A stretch of DNA of 64,000 nt from Nitrospira sp. (GTDB lineage Bacteria; Nitrospirota; Nitrospiria; Nitrospirales; Nitrospiraceae). Made by a program: the position numbers and the translations under genes. A model generated the notes under the pieces. The model was not told the DNA's origin. It did not search any database and worked only from the letters and a program-made list of their open reading frames with translations. The stretch lies in assembly GCA_024998625.1 (NCBI GenBank), contig JACOEL010000013.1:53235-117234 (forward strand). The letters are read 5' to 3'. Below, one piece after another: positions 15,967 to 27,688 of the stretch. The first letter of the stretch is position 1. The number at the start of each line of letters is the position of its first letter.

Positions 15967-17223
15967 ATGGACCAGATCATTATCCAGGGCGGCAGGCCGT
16001 TACGAGGGGAAGTTCGCACCAGCGGGGCGAAAAACGCGGCCTTGCCCATTCTCGCGTCGACCATTCTTGGCGGCGGCGAATGTGTGCTTTCGAATATGCC
16101 TCGGGTCGTCGATGTGCTCACGATGGGGAAATTGCTCGGCATGTTGGGCATCTCCGTCGCGCAAGAGACGAATCATATGGTGGTGCAGGCTCCGGCGATT
16201 GTTTCCACCGAAGCGCCGTACGATCTTGTTCGGACCATGCGGGCGTCTGTCTTGGTGCTGGGCCCCCTGGTGGCCCGGTTAGGTGAGGCGAAGGTGTCGC
16301 TTCCAGGTGGTTGTGCGATCGGATCTCGACCGGTCAACTTCCATCTCGCCGGCTTGGAAAAAATGGGCGCGACCGTCGAAATCGAGCACGGCTATATCAA
16401 GGCGACAGCGCGTCGTTTGAGAGGAGCTCGCATCTACTTCGATACGCCCAGCGTGACCGGCACTGAGAACCTCATGATGGCAGCCGTTCTGGCCGAGGGA
16501 ACTACGGTGCTCGAAAACGCGGCGAAAGAACCTGAAATCACCGACCTGGCTGCCTTTCTCGTCAAACGCGGCGCGCGCATCACCGGGGCGGGCACGGACA
16601 TGATTACGATTGAGGGTGTGACGGAGCTGCACGGCGCGGATCACGCCGTGATTCCCGACCGAATTGAGGCGGGTACCTATCTTGTCGCCGGAGCCATTAC
16701 CGGCGGTGAGGTGGTGGTTGATTGCTGTCGCCCGGAGCACATGGAGCCGTTGCTGATGAAACTGCGGGAGAGCGGCGTGGACTTGAGCGAGGAAAAGGAG
16801 CGGATTCGCCTCAAGGTCACCGGGCGCTTGAAGGGGACGAATGTCCGGACCAGCCCGCACCCTGGATTTCCCACTGATATGCAGGCGCAGTTTGTGGCGC
16901 TCATGTCGGTGGCTGAAGGGACCAGCGTCGTCACGGAAACGATTTTCGAAAGCCGGTTCATGCATGTAGAGGAGTTGCGCCGCATGGGCGCGGATATTCG
17001 AGTCGAAGGAAACCGGGTGGTCATTACGGGCAAAGAACGGTTAACAGGTGCTCCGGTCATGGCCTCGGACCTTCGCGCCAGCGCCGGGCTGATCGTGGCC
17101 GGGCTTGCAGCCGAGGGTACGACGGAAGTGTCACGGGTCTATCACCTCGATCGAGGCTACGAGCGTCTCGAAGAGAAGTTCAGAACATTGGGCGCCAGCG
17201 TAGAGCGGAGAAAGGGGAAGTGA
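15967..17223 (+). CDS. murA: UDP-N-acetylglucosamine 1-carboxyvinyltransferase
   Basis: 418 aa EPSP-synthase-fold enzyme of the first committed step of peptidoglycan synthesis, adding enolpyruvate from PEP to UDP-GlcNAc. The active-site Cys116 ([11 protein letters not shown]) is present, so it is the fosfomycin-sensitive type. N-terminal [13 protein letters not shown] and [11 protein letters not shown] are typical. Its TGA stop overlaps the GTG start of hisG. Confidence 0.96.
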   Translation: MDQIIIQGGRPLRGEVRTSGAKNAALPILASTILGGGECVLSNMPRVVDVLTMGKLLGMLGISVAQETNHMVVQAPAIVSTEAPYDLVRTMRASVLVLGPLVARLGEAKVSLPGGCAIGSRPVNFHLAGLEKMGATVEIEHGYIKATARRLRGARIYFDTPSVTGTENLMMAAVLAEGTTVLENAAKEPEITDLAAFLVKRGARITGAGTDMITIEGVTELHGADHAVIPDRIEAGTYLVAGAITGGEVVVDCCRPEHMEPLLMKLRESGVDLSEEKERIRLKVTGRLKGTNVRTSPHPGFPTDMQAQFVALMSVAEGTSVVTETIFESRFMHVEELRRMGADIRVEGNRVVITGKERLTGAPVMASDLRASAGLIVAGLAAEGTTEVSRVYHLDRGYERLEEKFRTLGASVERRKGK

Positions 17224-17921
17224 CCGTGGGGGCGGCGAAATCGCATAGAAAGAAGTCGCAGGGGCTGACCATTGCGCTGTCCAAGGGCAAGTTGTTGGGA
17301 CCGGTGCTGCATCTGCTGAAGCAAGCCGGCTACTCTAGTCCCAGCCTGTCGACGGAGAGCCGTAAGTTGGTGTTTGCCTGTTCGTCCAACGATGCCACCT
17401 TCCTGATCGTCCGGCCAACCGATGTGCCCACCTATGTCGAGCACGGAGCGGCAGATGTCGGGGTGGTGGGCAAAGACGTGTTGCTGGAGCAGGGCAGCGA
17501 CGTCTATGAGCCGTTGGATTTGAAGGTCGGAGCGTGTAGAATCTCGGTCGCCGCGCTGCAGGGGCAGCCCTCGCCGGACCGGTGGTCGTCGAAAATTCGG
17601 GTGGCGACGAAGTACCCTAACGTAACCGAGCGGTATTTCAATCAGCGGGGGGTGCCGGTCGAAATTGTGAAATTGTACGGGTCTATAGAACTCGCGCCGA
17701 TCGTCGGATTAGCCGATCGAATCGTCGATCTGGTTGAAACAGGCAGCACGCTCAAGGCACATGACCTGGCTGAGGTTGAGGTGATCACGCACTCGACCGC
17801 CAGGCTGATTGTGAATCGAGCGAGCCTCAAATTGAAACATGAACCGCTCAAGGTGTTGATCGAGCGGTTACGGGCCGCGGTGGCGGTGGAAGACAGCGGC
17901 CGGCCTGCATCGGGCGCATAA
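17220..17921 (+). CDS. hisG: ATP phosphoribosyltransferase, short form
   Basis: 233 aa. First step of histidine synthesis (ATP + PRPP). Residues 16-225 are the catalytic fold only: [19 protein letters not shown] and [14 protein letters not shown] (PRPP loop). The C-terminal regulatory domain of long HisG is absent, so by family rule a HisZ partner is needed; none is in this window. GTG start overlaps murA's stop (GTGA) with GGGGAA upstream; a GTG at 17226 is an alternative. Confidence 0.94.
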   Translation: MTVGAAKSHRKKSQGLTIALSKGKLLGPVLHLLKQAGYSSPSLSTESRKLVFACSSNDATFLIVRPTDVPTYVEHGAADVGVVGKDVLLEQGSDVYEPLDLKVGACRISVAALQGQPSPDRWSSKIRVATKYPNVTERYFNQRGVPVEIVKLYGSIELAPIVGLADRIVDLVETGSTLKAHDLAEVEVITHSTARLIVNRASLKLKHEPLKVLIERLRAAVAVEDSGRPASGA

Positions 17922-17971
17922 GCCTAAGTAAATGATGTCGCGATGGGTGTCGAAGCGGCGGGACGGATGAT

Positions 17972-19255
17972 ATGACCATTCTGGCGAGCACCGATCGGGC
18001 GTATGACAAGGCGTTGCGAAAAATCGTGACCCGCTCGCGCACTCAAGGCGCAGGGGTGGAGAAGAGCGTCCGCACGATTCTGAAGGCCGTGGAGCGGGGC
18101 GGGGATCGTGCCGTTCTCCGGTACACGAAGAAGTTCGATCGGCTGTCCTTGACGCTCGAGCGCATGCGTGTAACACCGGAAGAGATGAAGGAAGCCTACT
18201 ACCATATTCGCAAGGATGAGGGGGATTCCCTGCGCTATGCCGCGGAACGCGTACGGCAATTTCATGAGCGTCAGCGCACCAAAACCTGGATGTATCAGGA
18301 GCAGAACGCCACACTCGGTCAGATGATCACGCCCCTGGATGCAGTCGGCGTGTATGTGCCGGGGGGCAAGGCCGTGTATCCCTCGTCGGTGCTGATGTGC
18401 GCGATTCCCGCAAAAGTGGCGGGTGTTCGACGTATCGTTATGTGTACCCCGACCCCGAAAGGGGAGATCAATCCCTATCTGTTGGTGGCCGCGGATATTG
18501 CCGGTGTCGACGAAATCTACCGTGTGGGTGGTGTGCAGGCGATCGGCGCGATGGCGTTCGGGACGAAGACCATCGCCAAGGTCGACAAAATTGTGGGTCC
18601 CGGGAATATTTTCGTCGCCACGGCCAAGCGGCTGCTCTATGGCACCGTCGGTATCGATATGGTGGCCGGTCCCAGTGAGTTGCTAGTGGTAGCGGATGAT
18701 GACGCCAAACCGGCGCATGTGGCGGCGGATCTGCTTTGCGAGGCGGAGCATGACGAAGATGCGCAGGTCTATCTCGTGACGACCTCTGCGTCGTTGGCCA
18801 AAGAAGTGGTTCGCCTGATTCAGGTGCAGTTGAAGGGCTTGCAACGAGAGAAAATTGCGGCGAAGTCGATTGCCCGGCATTTTGTGGCATTTGTCGTTCC
18901 GACCATGGATGAAGCCATTGAGGCGGCGAATGCGATTGCCCCCGAGCATTTGACCCTTTCGGTTGACCGACCGTTCGATTATTTGGAGCGGGTGCGGCAT
19001 GCCGGGGCCCTGTTCCTGGGCCGCTACACGCCACCTGCGGTGGCGGATTACGTCGCCGGTCCGAACCACGTGTTGCCGACTGGGGCGACGGCCCGTTTCT
19101 TTTCACCGTTGTCGGTCAGCGATTACGTGAAGGTGAGCAACATCGTGCATTACACCAAGGAAGAGTTGACGAAAGCGAAGGATCATATCGTCCGACTGGC
19201 GCATATCGAGGGTTTCGATGCGCATGCCAAATCAGCCCAAAGCAGGTTCGCATGA
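17972..19255 (+). CDS. hisD: Histidinol dehydrogenase
   Basis: 427 aa, catalyses the last two oxidations from histidinol to histidine with NAD and zinc. It contains [18 protein letters not shown], the NAD-binding region [17 protein letters not shown] and the zinc/catalytic AEHDEDAQ segment, then ANAIAPEHL. Normal full length. ATGA overlap with hisB downstream. Spacing of 50 nt from hisG. Confidence 0.96.
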   Translation: MTILASTDRAYDKALRKIVTRSRTQGAGVEKSVRTILKAVERGGDRAVLRYTKKFDRLSLTLERMRVTPEEMKEAYYHIRKDEGDSLRYAAERVRQFHERQRTKTWMYQEQNATLGQMITPLDAVGVYVPGGKAVYPSSVLMCAIPAKVAGVRRIVMCTPTPKGEINPYLLVAADIAGVDEIYRVGGVQAIGAMAFGTKTIAKVDKIVGPGNIFVATAKRLLYGTVGIDMVAGPSELLVVADDDAKPAHVAADLLCEAEHDEDAQVYLVTTSASLAKEVVRLIQVQLKGLQREKIAAKSIARHFVAFVVPTMDEAIEAANAIAPEHLTLSVDRPFDYLERVRHAGALFLGRYTPPAVADYVAGPNHVLPTGATARFFSPLSVSDYVKVSNIVHYTKEELTKAKDHIVRLAHIEGFDAHAKSAQSRFA

Positions 19256-19857
19256 AAAAGAACGGCGCTCCCAGGCAGGCCTCGCTTCACCGTGCCACGA
19301 AGGAAACGGATATCCGTGTTGACTGGAATCTGGACGGGACCGGGCAGGGGATGGTCGACACCTCCATCCGGTTCTTCGACCACATGCTGGATCTCCTCGC
19401 CAAGCATGGTTTCTTCGACCTGACAGTCGAAGCTAAGGGTGATGTCGAAATCGACGAACACCACACAGTGGAGGATGTTGGGATTGTCATGGGGAAGGCC
19501 CTGCACCAGGCATTGGGTGAAAAGGGGGGGATCAAGCGATTCGGATTCGCCTCGGTCCCGTTGGATGAAACCCTCGCTCAAGTGACAGTGGATCTCAGCG
19601 GGCGCCCCTACCTGGTGTACAACGTCGATTTGCCGGATCGAAAGATCAAGACATTCGATCTTGGCCTCTTCGAGGATTTTTTTCAGGCCTTTGTGACCCA
19701 CGGCGGGCTGAATTTGCATGTGAATCTCCAATACGGGCGCAATCCGCACCACATCATGGAAGCTATCTTTAAGGCGTTGGCCCGAGCGTTGGACCAAGCC
19801 ACCACGCCGGAAGAGCGTTTGTCGGGGGCAGTTCTTTCTACAAAGGGAAGCCTCTAG
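19252..19857 (+). CDS. hisB: Imidazoleglycerol-phosphate dehydratase
   Basis: 201 aa, monofunctional (no phosphatase domain). Duplicated-fold Mn enzyme with [24 protein letters not shown] and the second-half [15 protein letters not shown] motif. Start overlaps the hisD stop (ATGA). An 85-nt gap before hisH has no clear terminator, so the operon probably continues. Confidence 0.96.
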   Translation: MKKNGAPRQASLHRATKETDIRVDWNLDGTGQGMVDTSIRFFDHMLDLLAKHGFFDLTVEAKGDVEIDEHHTVEDVGIVMGKALHQALGEKGGIKRFGFASVPLDETLAQVTVDLSGRPYLVYNVDLPDRKIKTFDLGLFEDFFQAFVTHGGLNLHVNLQYGRNPHHIMEAIFKALARALDQATTPEERLSGAVLSTKGSL

Positions 19858-19942
19858 GTAAAAGCGGTGGCGCGATAGGCGCGAATCTACGGTCCTGTTT
19901 ATCGTCCACCACGTCCTCACGGGCCGTCTCTGAACGCAACAT

Positions 19943-20551
19943 ATGATTGCCATCATCGATTACGGTATGGGTAATTTGCGGAGTGTCTCCAAGGCCTTTG
20001 AGGTGATGGGGCATCAAGCGGTGGTCACGCGCGAGGCTCGTGTCATTGCTGATGCCAGTCACGTGGTGTTACCCGGTGTGGGGGCCTTCGGGGATTGCAT
20101 GGCGAATCTGGAACGGTATGAATTAATCGCGCCGATTCACGCCGCCGTTCAATCCGGAAAACCTTTTCTCGGTATCTGCCTGGGGCTGCAATTGCTGTTC
20201 ACGGAGAGTGAAGAGTTCGGGGTGCACAAAGGTCTCGACATCATACCGGGTCGGGTGAAAAAATTTGTGCCGGAACCTCCGCTGAAGGTGCCTCATATGG
20301 GGTGGAACGAGATCCAAATCGTGCAACGCGCCCCGCCGTTTGCAGGCATCGCGACCGGCAGCTATTGTTATTTTGTACATTCCTATTACGTTGAGCCGGT
20401 TGAGTCCTCGGTGATCGCCACCATGACCGAGTACGGGCGGCCCTTTGCATCCGCCGTATGGAAGGACAATGTCGTCGCCTGCCAGTTTCATCCTGAAAAA
20501 AGCCAGGCTGTCGGACTGCAACTGATCAAGAACTTCGGGGCCTGGACGTGA
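19943..20551 (+). CDS. hisH: Imidazole glycerol phosphate synthase, glutaminase subunit
   Basis: 202 aa class I glutamine amidotransferase. The triad is Cys79 (LGICLGLQ), His183 and Glu185 (QFHPEKSQ). It supplies ammonia to HisF, encoded at 22098-22868. The stop overlaps the GTG start of a lipoprotein gene (GTGA), an unusual insertion between hisH and hisA. Confidence 0.96.
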   Translation: MIAIIDYGMGNLRSVSKAFEVMGHQAVVTREARVIADASHVVLPGVGAFGDCMANLERYELIAPIHAAVQSGKPFLGICLGLQLLFTESEEFGVHKGLDIIPGRVKKFVPEPPLKVPHMGWNEIQIVQRAPPFAGIATGSYCYFVHSYYVEPVESSVIATMTEYGRPFASAVWKDNVVACQFHPEKSQAVGLQLIKNFGAWT

Positions 20552-21282
20552 GGGCCTGGTCTGTGCGGGCTCTATTGATTCCGATGACGTTGCTGCTACT
20601 GGCGGGCTGCAGCGGGGCGAAAGTCACGTCCAAAGCTTCGTCGCAATTGGGAAAGTATCAGGTCCGCACAATCGCCCTCATTCCGTTTGAAACTATGGCG
20701 ACTCCCCAAGCGATCGAGGCGTCTGGGCCCGCGTTTTCCGTCCCGTCCGGTGCACGTCGGTCTGACATGGCTGTCGGGATCCCTCCGACGACCGATCAAA
20801 CGGTGCGCCAGACTCAACGTGTGCCGGCCTCCGCCGGCGAGAAAGTCACCGATTTGATGTGGACAAAACTCAAAGCCCGATCCGGGTTACAACTGCTCTC
20901 TCCGAATGAATCGGCAAGGGTTGCGCGGGAAATTTCCGGATGGACTGCGACTGAAACGATGCCGACCCACAAGATTGCTCAACGACTCGGAGCCGATGCG
21001 GCACTCAGCGGCAAGGTGCTTGTCTATCAGGAACGTGTCGGCGGTCGGCTTGGCGCGGACCCACCGGCCGCCGTGGGATTCGAGGTGACGCTGGTGGCGC
21101 CCGACGGTATGATCCTGTGGGAGGGCAACTACTATGAAAAGCAGCGGCCGATGACGGAAGATTTTTTAGGCTTTGTCCAGCGCTATGGCATGTTTGTCAC
21201 GGCTGAGGAGTTGGCCGCTTATGGAGCGGAGGAATTGGCGGAGGCGTTTCCATATGGCGGCGCAATAGGCGGGGGAAAATGA
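20548..21282 (+). CDS. Putative outer-membrane lipoprotein inside the his operon
   Basis: 244 aa. An N-terminal signal with lipobox LLAGC (Cys at about 21) predicts lipidation. The mature part starts with VRTIALIPFE and later has AQRLGADAALSGKVLVYQER and WEGNYYEKQRP, resembling lipoproteins of the GNA1162/LptE-like assembly type, but I do not assign a family. GTG start overlaps hisH stop; 22 nt separate it from hisA. Its co-transcription with histidine genes has no obvious logic. Confidence 0.8.
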   Translation: MRAWSVRALLIPMTLLLLAGCSGAKVTSKASSQLGKYQVRTIALIPFETMATPQAIEASGPAFSVPSGARRSDMAVGIPPTTDQTVRQTQRVPASAGEKVTDLMWTKLKARSGLQLLSPNESARVAREISGWTATETMPTHKIAQRLGADAALSGKVLVYQERVGGRLGADPPAAVGFEVTLVAPDGMILWEGNYYEKQRPMTEDFLGFVQRYGMFVTAEELAAYGAEELAEAFPYGGAIGGGK

Positions 21283-21304
21283 ACGTGTTGCGACAGGTGG
21301 TGTC

Positions 21305-22030
21305 ATGCGTGTGATTCCGGCGATTGATCTCAAAGACGGCCGCTGTGTCCGATTGCGACAGGGTGACATGGCCGCTGAAACTGTGTACTCAGAGGACGTA
21401 CCCTCGGTGGCCTGCCGCTGGCAGCAGCAAGGCGCCGATCTTATTCATGTCGTTGATCTGAACGGAGCCGTCGATGGGGAGCCGAAGAATCTTTCCCAGA
21501 TTGAAGCGGTCATGAAGACGGTCAGCGTGAAAGTGCAAGTGGGGGGTGGGATCCGGACCATTGAGACCGTGCGGCGATATCTCCACACAGGTGTGGCGCG
21601 TGTGGTGCTCGGCACGGCCGCCCTTATGGGTCGAACGCTTCTGGTGCAGGCCTGTCAGGAGTTCCCTCGGCGTATATTGCTGGGACTCGACGCGCGAGAC
21701 GGGAAGGTCGCGGTGAAGGGCTGGACGGCGGTGTCCGAAACCAAGGCCATCGATCTCCTCAGGGAACTTGCCGGTCTTGAGCTGGGCGCCGTCATTTACA
21801 CCGATATCGCCCGGGACGGAATGCTAAGTGGGCCGAACCTGGTTGCGTTGCGGGAAGTCGTCGATTCTTCGTCGTTTCCCGTCATCGCGTCCGGTGGCAT
21901 CACGCGTGTGGAAGATCTGCAGGCGGTGCACGCGCTCGGTCCTCGCGTGGAGGGGGCCATCGTCGGCAAGGCCCTCTACGACGGGAAGTTGGACTATGCG
22001 GCCGCGGTTGCAGCCATCGGAAAGCGTTGA
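21305..22030 (+). CDS. hisA: ProFAR isomerase
   Basis: 241 aa (beta/alpha)8 barrel that converts ProFAR to PRFAR. Catalytic Asp8 (PAIDLKDG) and Asp129 (LGLDARDG), and phosphate-binding GGGIRT and ASGGI loops, are present. It follows the lipoprotein gene closely and precedes hisF by 67 nt. Confidence 0.95.
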   Translation: MRVIPAIDLKDGRCVRLRQGDMAAETVYSEDVPSVACRWQQQGADLIHVVDLNGAVDGEPKNLSQIEAVMKTVSVKVQVGGGIRTIETVRRYLHTGVARVVLGTAALMGRTLLVQACQEFPRRILLGLDARDGKVAVKGWTAVSETKAIDLLRELAGLELGAVIYTDIARDGMLSGPNLVALREVVDSSSFPVIASGGITRVEDLQAVHALGPRVEGAIVGKALYDGKLDYAAAVAAIGKR

Positions 22031-22097
22031 GGATCTTGTCTGCGACTCGACGAAAATAAAACCGGCTCGTTTTACGAGTCACGCTTCACGAACCTCT

Positions 22098-22868
22098 ATG
22101 CTGACTAAGCGCATCATTCCCTGTTTGGATGTGAAAGATGGTCGAGTCGTCAAAGGCGTAAGCTTCGTGAATTTGCGGGATGCCGGCGATCCGGTCGAGG
22201 TGGCGACCATCTATGATCGCGAAGGTGCGGACGAATTGTGCTTTCTGGATATCACCGCCTCGTACGAAAACCGCAAGACCATCATCGATGTAGTGGAGCA
22301 AACCGCCGCTCGTGTGTTTATGCCGCTCACGGTCGGAGGCGGTGTGCGTACGCTGGATGACATTCGGACCTTGCTCAATGCCGGGGCCGACAAAGTCAGT
22401 ATCAACACCACGGCGGTGCAGCAGCCGGAATTTGTTCGCGAGGCCGCGCAGCGATTCGGTACGCAGTGCATCGTGGTGGCGATCGACGCCAAGCAGTCCG
22501 GTCAGGCAGGTCGCTGGGAAGTGTTCACCCACGGCGGACGAATCCCAACCGGCCTGGACGCAGTCGAGTGGGCGCAACGGATGGAAGGGTATGGGGCCGG
22601 AGAGATCCTCTTGACGAGCATGGATCAGGATGGTCGTCAGAACGGGTATGATCTGGCGTTGACTGCGGCGGTTTCGGAACGTCTCTCGATTCCAGTGATC
22701 GCCTCGGGTGGGGTGGGGACCCTGGAACACCTCTACGAGGGGTTGGTCAAGGGGAAGGCGGACGCCGTCCTAGCCGCCTCGATTTTTCACTATCGAACCC
22801 ATACCATTCAGCAGGCCAAGGCGTATCTGCGGGACCGCGGGGTTCCGGTGCGACTGGGACCAGCCTAG
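22098..22868 (+). CDS. hisF: Imidazole glycerol phosphate synthase, cyclase subunit
   Basis: 256 aa barrel starting [15 protein letters not shown] at 22098; longer in-frame upstream sequence overlaps hisA and is discarded. General acid/base Asp11 and the later Asp near 130 (VVAIDAKQ) are present, with GGGVRT and ASGGVG phosphate loops. It partners HisH to make IGP and AICAR. The next start codon follows its stop directly. Confidence 0.96.
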   Translation: MLTKRIIPCLDVKDGRVVKGVSFVNLRDAGDPVEVATIYDREGADELCFLDITASYENRKTIIDVVEQTAARVFMPLTVGGGVRTLDDIRTLLNAGADKVSINTTAVQQPEFVREAAQRFGTQCIVVAIDAKQSGQAGRWEVFTHGGRIPTGLDAVEWAQRMEGYGAGEILLTSMDQDGRQNGYDLALTAAVSERLSIPVIASGGVGTLEHLYEGLVKGKADAVLAASIFHYRTHTIQQAKAYLRDRGVPVRLGPA

Positions 22869-23567
22869 ATGGAGCAGAATGTGATGTCGCAAGAGAGTCG
22901 GACCATGACGTTTGACGGACAAGGGTTGATTCCCGCCGTGATTCAAGATTGGCTGGATGGCACCGTGTTAATGGTCGGGTACATGAATCAGGAGGCCATC
23001 GCCAAGACGCTTCAGACGAGATCCGTTCACTTTTGGAGCCGGTCTCGCCGGAAGTTGTGGGAGAAGGGCGAGACGTCCGGGCATTTCCTCAAGGTGAAGG
23101 ATCTCTTTGTCGATTGTGATCGTGACACGATTCTCGTGAAGGCCGAACCTGTCGGGCCGACCTGCCATACCGGTGAGCGTGCCTGCTTTTTCGCCCGGAT
23201 GACGGAAGAGGGCCAGGCCGGTGAGGACAAGACCCAGGATGCCGGTGGGGGGATCTTGGATCGGGTGTATCAGACCATTCTGACGCGCAAGGCTAGTCCG
23301 CAGCCCGACTCCTATGTGTCGAAACTATTGCAGGGCGGCGCCGATCGCATCCTAAAGAAGGTTGCTGAAGAGGCGGGAGAAGTGATTATTGCCGCAAAGA
23401 ATCAAAAGCGGGAAGAGATCATTTATGAGACAGCCGATCTGCTCTTTCACACCCTGGTAGTACTTGGGTACCACGATGTGACGCTGAACGAGGTGTACTG
23501 TGAACTCGGGACCCGCTTTGGAAAGTCCGGGATACGGCCCTCGCCTGAGGGGAGATCGCGTGGATAA
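22869..23567 (+). CDS. hisIE: Fused phosphoribosyl-AMP cyclohydrolase / ATP pyrophosphatase
   Basis: 232 aa bifunctional HisIE, steps 2 and 3 of the pathway. HisI part (10-120): WLDGTVLMVGYMN, zinc ligands in VDCDRD and GPTCHTGERACF. HisE part (130-225): EEAGEVIIAAKN and YETADLLFH. Start at 22869 directly follows hisF; an ATG at 22884 with GGAG upstream is an alternative. The stop is overlapped by the HIT gene. Confidence 0.94.
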   Translation: MEQNVMSQESRTMTFDGQGLIPAVIQDWLDGTVLMVGYMNQEAIAKTLQTRSVHFWSRSRRKLWEKGETSGHFLKVKDLFVDCDRDTILVKAEPVGPTCHTGERACFFARMTEEGQAGEDKTQDAGGGILDRVYQTILTRKASPQPDSYVSKLLQGGADRILKKVAEEAGEVIIAAKNQKREEIIYETADLLFHTLVVLGYHDVTLNEVYCELGTRFGKSGIRPSPEGRSRG

Positions 23568-23904
23568 CTGTATTTTTTGTCGCATTGTTGAAGGCGGTAT
23601 TCCGGCCAAAATTGTGTATCAGGATGATCAGGTTCTGGCATTCGACGACATCAATGCCCAAGCCCCGGTTCATATCCTAGTGATTCCGAAACGCCATGTG
23701 GCCGCTGTGCAGGACTGTCGAGAGGGAGACCAGGCTCTCCTAGGGCATCTCCTGTTGACCTGCTCAAAAATTGCCGGCATGAAAAACCTGGCTGAATCCG
23801 GCTATCGGATTGTGACGAACACGGGAGCGGAGAGCGGGCAGACCGTGTTTCATCTCCATCTTCATGTGCTCGGCGGGAGGCACATGGCCTGGCCTCCGGG
23901 ATAA
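23560..23904 (+). CDS. HIT family (HINT-like) protein
   Basis: 114 aa from the GTG at 23560 behind GAGGGGAG, overlapping the hisIE stop by 8 nt. N-terminal CIFCRIVEG metal motif and the C-terminal histidine triad HLHLHVLGG are those of HINT purine-nucleoside phosphoramidases. Family members hydrolyse AMP-lysine or similar adducts. Co-location with his genes is common in bacteria. It lies 131 nt before dnaG. Confidence 0.93.
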   Translation: MDNCIFCRIVEGGIPAKIVYQDDQVLAFDDINAQAPVHILVIPKRHVAAVQDCREGDQALLGHLLLTCSKIAGMKNLAESGYRIVTNTGAESGQTVFHLHLHVLGGRHMAWPPG

Positions 23905-24035
23905 TCCGCTCCTCTCCTCGATTGACACTCATGCGGACCGTTTGTTAGGGTGAACGGTCAACTTTCAATCGCGCTCAATGCACTCCAGCCGGCTGCGGCC
24001 TGGTTGGATTCCTGTGGGCACAAGCGAGGACCGCC

Positions 24036-25880
24036 GTGGGCCAAGGCCTGATTTCGGACGACGTCATTAACCAAATCAGAGACCGAGTGGACATCGCGGA
24101 GATCGTGGGTCAGCATGTGGCATTGACCCGAGCCGGACAGAATCTCAAGGGGCTCTGTCCGTTTCATCAAGAAAAGTCTCCCTCCTTTACGGTCAGCTCT
24201 TCGCGACAGATTTTTCACTGCTTCGGCTGCGGCGCCGGCGGCAATGTGTATACATTTCTGATGAAATTGACCGGAGCCGGCTTCCCTGAAATTGTCCGTG
24301 ATCTGGGCCGTAAAGTGGGGGTGGATGTTCCGGAAACATCCGGTGGATATTCCAGCGAGGCGCGCACGCAGCTGGGGCGGCTGGAGCGGCTCAATGCTGC
24401 CGCCGGAGCCTATTATCAACGCATATTACTGGACAACACCACCGGTGCTTCTGCCCGTGCCTATCTCGACGGGCGTGGCATTCAGCACAACACGATTGCC
24501 CAGTTTCAGATTGGCTATGCTCCGCAGGAATGGGATGGATTAACCAAAGTCATGCTGAAGGAGGGCTTCACCCCTGCGGATCTGGTTGCAGCGGGCCTGT
24601 CCATTTCGAGAGATCAGAGCGGACAACAGAAAACCGCCGCGTCAGGCCACTACGATCGGTTCCGTTCCCGGGTCATGTTTCCAATCATGGATTTGCGCAA
24701 GCGGGTTGTGGCGTTCGGCGGACGGATTCTCGGAGAGGGGATGCCTAAGTATTTGAACTCCCCCGAGACGCCGCTCTTTAAGAAGGGGCAGACCTTGTTC
24801 GCCCTGGAAGCGGCCCGTGAGGCGGCGGGGCAGCAACACACATTAATTATTGTGGAAGGGTATTTCGATGCCGTCGCGTTGCACCAGGCTGGCATCCGCC
24901 ATGTGGCCGCCACATTGGGCACAGCCCTGACCGCCGAACACATTACTGTGATCAGGCGATTTGCCTCCAATGTTGTGCTGCTGTTCGATCCCGACCAGGC
25001 CGGGGTACGGGCTGCACTGCGAACGTTGGACTTATTCGTCAACAGTGGGTTGAGCGTTAAGGTTGTCTCGCTGCCGGAGGGAGATGATCCCGATACATAC
25101 GTGAGGAAATACGGCGCCGAAGGGTTTACGGCTTTACACGAAGCGGCCCCGAGTCTGCTGGATTTTTCCGTGGAGCATAGTCTGCGGACGGCTGAGTCCG
25201 GGACCGTGGAAGGCCGGATCCGCGCTGTGGATGCGGTGTTGCGGATTCTGCAGAAAAGCGCCCATCCTATCGAGCGAGAGGAACGGATCCGTCTAGTCGC
25301 GGAACGGTTGGGACTCAGCCAGCAACGATTGATCGATCGCTATCCGACGCTGGCATCCGAGGAGACACGCCGGCCTTCTTCACGGCTTACGGCCTTGCCC
25401 TCTGCGGCGGCATCGAAACCGAAGGGCAATCCGGAGGAGCGTGACCTGGCACATCTCTTGGTGCAGGGAAGTCTGTCGGCCGAGGATCTTCGGAAGTTGT
25501 CGCCGGACGCCTTTTCCGCGCCGGCCTATCGCCGGCTCATTGAATGCGCACTCCAGCACCTTGAGCGAGACGGGCGGGTCTCCGTCCGGGGCCTGCTCGA
25601 TACTCTGATCAACGATCAGGAATGTGGTCCCTTGATTTCAGAGCTGTCGATGTCGGAGCAGCATTATGATGATGTCCCGGCACACATTGCCGGATGTTTG
25701 GAAACGCTGGAGCGGAGAGGCCGTGAGCGGACCATGAGTGCACTGATTCAGGAGCTGAAGGCCGCCGAACGGGAGCGGCGTGAAGCAGATGTGAACCGCC
25801 TGAACAGATTGATTAACGAGATGCGGATTCGGAAGGCCGGCGTGGTGCCGGCTGCGCTGACGTCTGCGGTGAAGGAGTAG
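24036..25880 (+). CDS. dnaG: DNA primase
   Basis: 614 aa from a GTG. N-terminal CHC2 zinc finger (Cys41, His44, Cys62, Cys65), catalytic TOPRIM core with [10 protein letters not shown] and DPDQAG (about 270-340), and a C-terminal helicase-binding region. Makes RNA primers for replication. The pairing dnaG-rpoD, 2 nt apart, is the conserved macromolecular-synthesis layout, here without rpsU. Confidence 0.95.
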   Translation: MGQGLISDDVINQIRDRVDIAEIVGQHVALTRAGQNLKGLCPFHQEKSPSFTVSSSRQIFHCFGCGAGGNVYTFLMKLTGAGFPEIVRDLGRKVGVDVPETSGGYSSEARTQLGRLERLNAAAGAYYQRILLDNTTGASARAYLDGRGIQHNTIAQFQIGYAPQEWDGLTKVMLKEGFTPADLVAAGLSISRDQSGQQKTAASGHYDRFRSRVMFPIMDLRKRVVAFGGRILGEGMPKYLNSPETPLFKKGQTLFALEAAREAAGQQHTLIIVEGYFDAVALHQAGIRHVAATLGTALTAEHITVIRRFASNVVLLFDPDQAGVRAALRTLDLFVNSGLSVKVVSLPEGDDPDTYVRKYGAEGFTALHEAAPSLLDFSVEHSLRTAESGTVEGRIRAVDAVLRILQKSAHPIEREERIRLVAERLGLSQQRLIDRYPTLASEETRRPSSRLTALPSAAASKPKGNPEERDLAHLLVQGSLSAEDLRKLSPDAFSAPAYRRLIECALQHLERDGRVSVRGLLDTLINDQECGPLISELSMSEQHYDDVPAHIAGCLETLERRGRERTMSALIQELKAAERERREADVNRLNRLINEMRIRKAGVVPAALTSAVKE

Positions 25881-25882
25881 GT

Positions 25883-27688
25883 ATGCCGAAACAAGAATTA
25901 CTCGGCGAGGTGAAGAAGCTCATCAATCTCGGTAAAGAGAAGGGCTTTCTCACCTACGACGATCTCAACAGCACGTTGCCGGCCGATGTCGTGTCATCGG
26001 ACCAGTTCAGCACGATCATGACGATGTTCGGGGAAATGGACATTGAGATCGTGGAGTCTGCTGAGACCGAGCGCGCCCCGAAGGCCGCGGAAGGCGAAGA
26101 GGCTATCGAGGAGAGCGAAGAATCCGAGGCATCCGAGGAAAATGAAAAAGAGATCGACCTGACACCCGGGGCTCTCAGCCGAACCGACGATCCTGTCAGG
26201 CTCTATCTGAAGGAGATGGGAAGCGTCGCGCTGCTGAGCCGCGAGGGCGAAATCGAGATCGCCAAGCGGATCGAAGAGGGCAAGAAAGATATTGCCACGG
26301 TCGTCTACGGTCTTCCGATGACTCTGGAGTTCGTGCTCAATCTGCGGGATCAGCTGAAGAACGGCAAGATCGATGTGCGAGAGATCGTGCCGGTGGTCGA
26401 GACGGAAGAAGACTTTGAAGAAGAAGCCGTCGAGAAGGACTACGAAGAGCTGCGGGTCAAAACGCTGGATTCCCTCAATGCGGTCCGTAAGGTCTCGGCC
26501 TCGCTGAAAGATTTGTACGACAAGGCTCGCCATGTGGGGGCCGATCCGGAGAAGCAGAAGAAACTGCGTAAGCAGATCGATACGGTGCGCGGCCAGGTCG
26601 TCGACAAGATGGAGTCGGTCAACCTCCACGGCGTGTTGAAAGACCGGATGACGCAACGGGTTCGGGACCTCAATCTGCTGTTTCGCCAAGCAGAGCGTGA
26701 GGTCACGAGCTGCCAACGTCGTTTGGGCGTCGGCGGTGAAGCCGGTGCGGAGCTTTTGCGGCGGTTGTGCCGGACACACAAGGACCTTCTGGCGGTCAAA
26801 CGGCGGACCAGCCTTTCTGAAGAGGTGTTGCAGGATATCAAGAAACATTATCAAGCGGCCAAGGGCCGGATTCGCCAACTCGAGACGGAAGAGGCGCTGA
26901 TTTCTGCCGAAGAAATTAAGGACGCGGTCAAGCATCTCGATGTGGCCGAAGAAAAAGTGAAGCGAGGGAAGGCGGAGCTTGTCGAAGCCAACCTGCGGTT
27001 GGTCGTGAGTATCGCCAAGAAGTACACGAACCGGGGGCTGCAGTTCCTGGATCTGATCCAAGAGGGCAACATCGGCCTCATGAAAGCGGTCGACAAGTTC
27101 GAGTACAAGCGCGGGTACAAATTCAGCACCTACGCCACCTGGTGGATCCGGCAGGCGATCACCCGCGCCATTGCCGACCAAGCCCGGACGATCCGCATTC
27201 CAGTCCATATGATCGAAACGATCAACAAGCTGATCCGGACCTCACGCCATCTGGTCCAGAAGCTTGGTCGCGAACCGACCCCCGAAGAGATCGCCGAGCG
27301 TATGGACTTGCCGCTCGATAAGGTCAGAAAGATTCTGAAAATCGCGCGCGAACCGATTTCCCTCGAAACCCCGATCGGCGAGGAAGAAGACAGTCACTTA
27401 GGTGATTTTATCGAGGACAAGAAAGCGGTCTCGCCGTTGGAGGCGGCGATCCGGTATGATTTGCAGCGCCAGATCAACGGCGCGTTGGAAACCCTCACGC
27501 CTCGCGAGGAAAAGGTCTTGCGCAAGCGGTTCGGAATCGGTGAGGCTACCGATCATACTCTCGAAGAAGTGGGGCAGGACTTTGAAGTGACACGTGAGCG
27601 CATCCGGCAGATCGAAGCGAAAGCGTTGCGCAAGCTCCGACATCCGAGTCGCAGCAAGAAGTTGCGCAGCTTTGTGGAGAGTCTCTAG
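25883..27688 (+). CDS. rpoD: Primary sigma factor RpoD
   Basis: 601 aa with region 1.1 (1-80), an acidic linker, region 1.2 ([12 protein letters not shown]), a long non-conserved insert with coiled-coil content (about 130-350), region 2 ([17 protein letters not shown] ... [15 protein letters not shown]), region 3 and region 4 ([20 protein letters not shown]). AAGGAG ribosome site; 2 nt from dnaG. The consensus promoters seen elsewhere in the window fit this factor. Confidence 0.97.
   Translation: MPKQELLGEVKKLINLGKEKGFLTYDDLNSTLPADVVSSDQFSTIMTMFGEMDIEIVESAETERAPKAAEGEEAIEESEESEASEENEKEIDLTPGALSRTDDPVRLYLKEMGSVALLSREGEIEIAKRIEEGKKDIATVVYGLPMTLEFVLNLRDQLKNGKIDVREIVPVVETEEDFEEEAVEKDYEELRVKTLDSLNAVRKVSASLKDLYDKARHVGADPEKQKKLRKQIDTVRGQVVDKMESVNLHGVLKDRMTQRVRDLNLLFRQAEREVTSCQRRLGVGGEAGAELLRRLCRTHKDLLAVKRRTSLSEEVLQDIKKHYQAAKGRIRQLETEEALISAEEIKDAVKHLDVAEEKVKRGKAELVEANLRLVVSIAKKYTNRGLQFLDLIQEGNIGLMKAVDKFEYKRGYKFSTYATWWIRQAITRAIADQARTIRIPVHMIETINKLIRTSRHLVQKLGREPTPEEIAERMDLPLDKVRKILKIAREPISLETPIGEEEDSHLGDFIEDKKAVSPLEAAIRYDLQRQINGALETLTPREEKVLRKRFGIGEATDHTLEEVGQDFEVTRERIRQIEAKALRKLRHPSRSKKLRSFVESL

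Noticed and set aside
25994..27208. 404-aa open frame antisense to rpoD
   Set aside because: rpoD is unambiguous on the other strand; the antisense frame is a product of its acidic/basic codon bias and shows no family resemblance.
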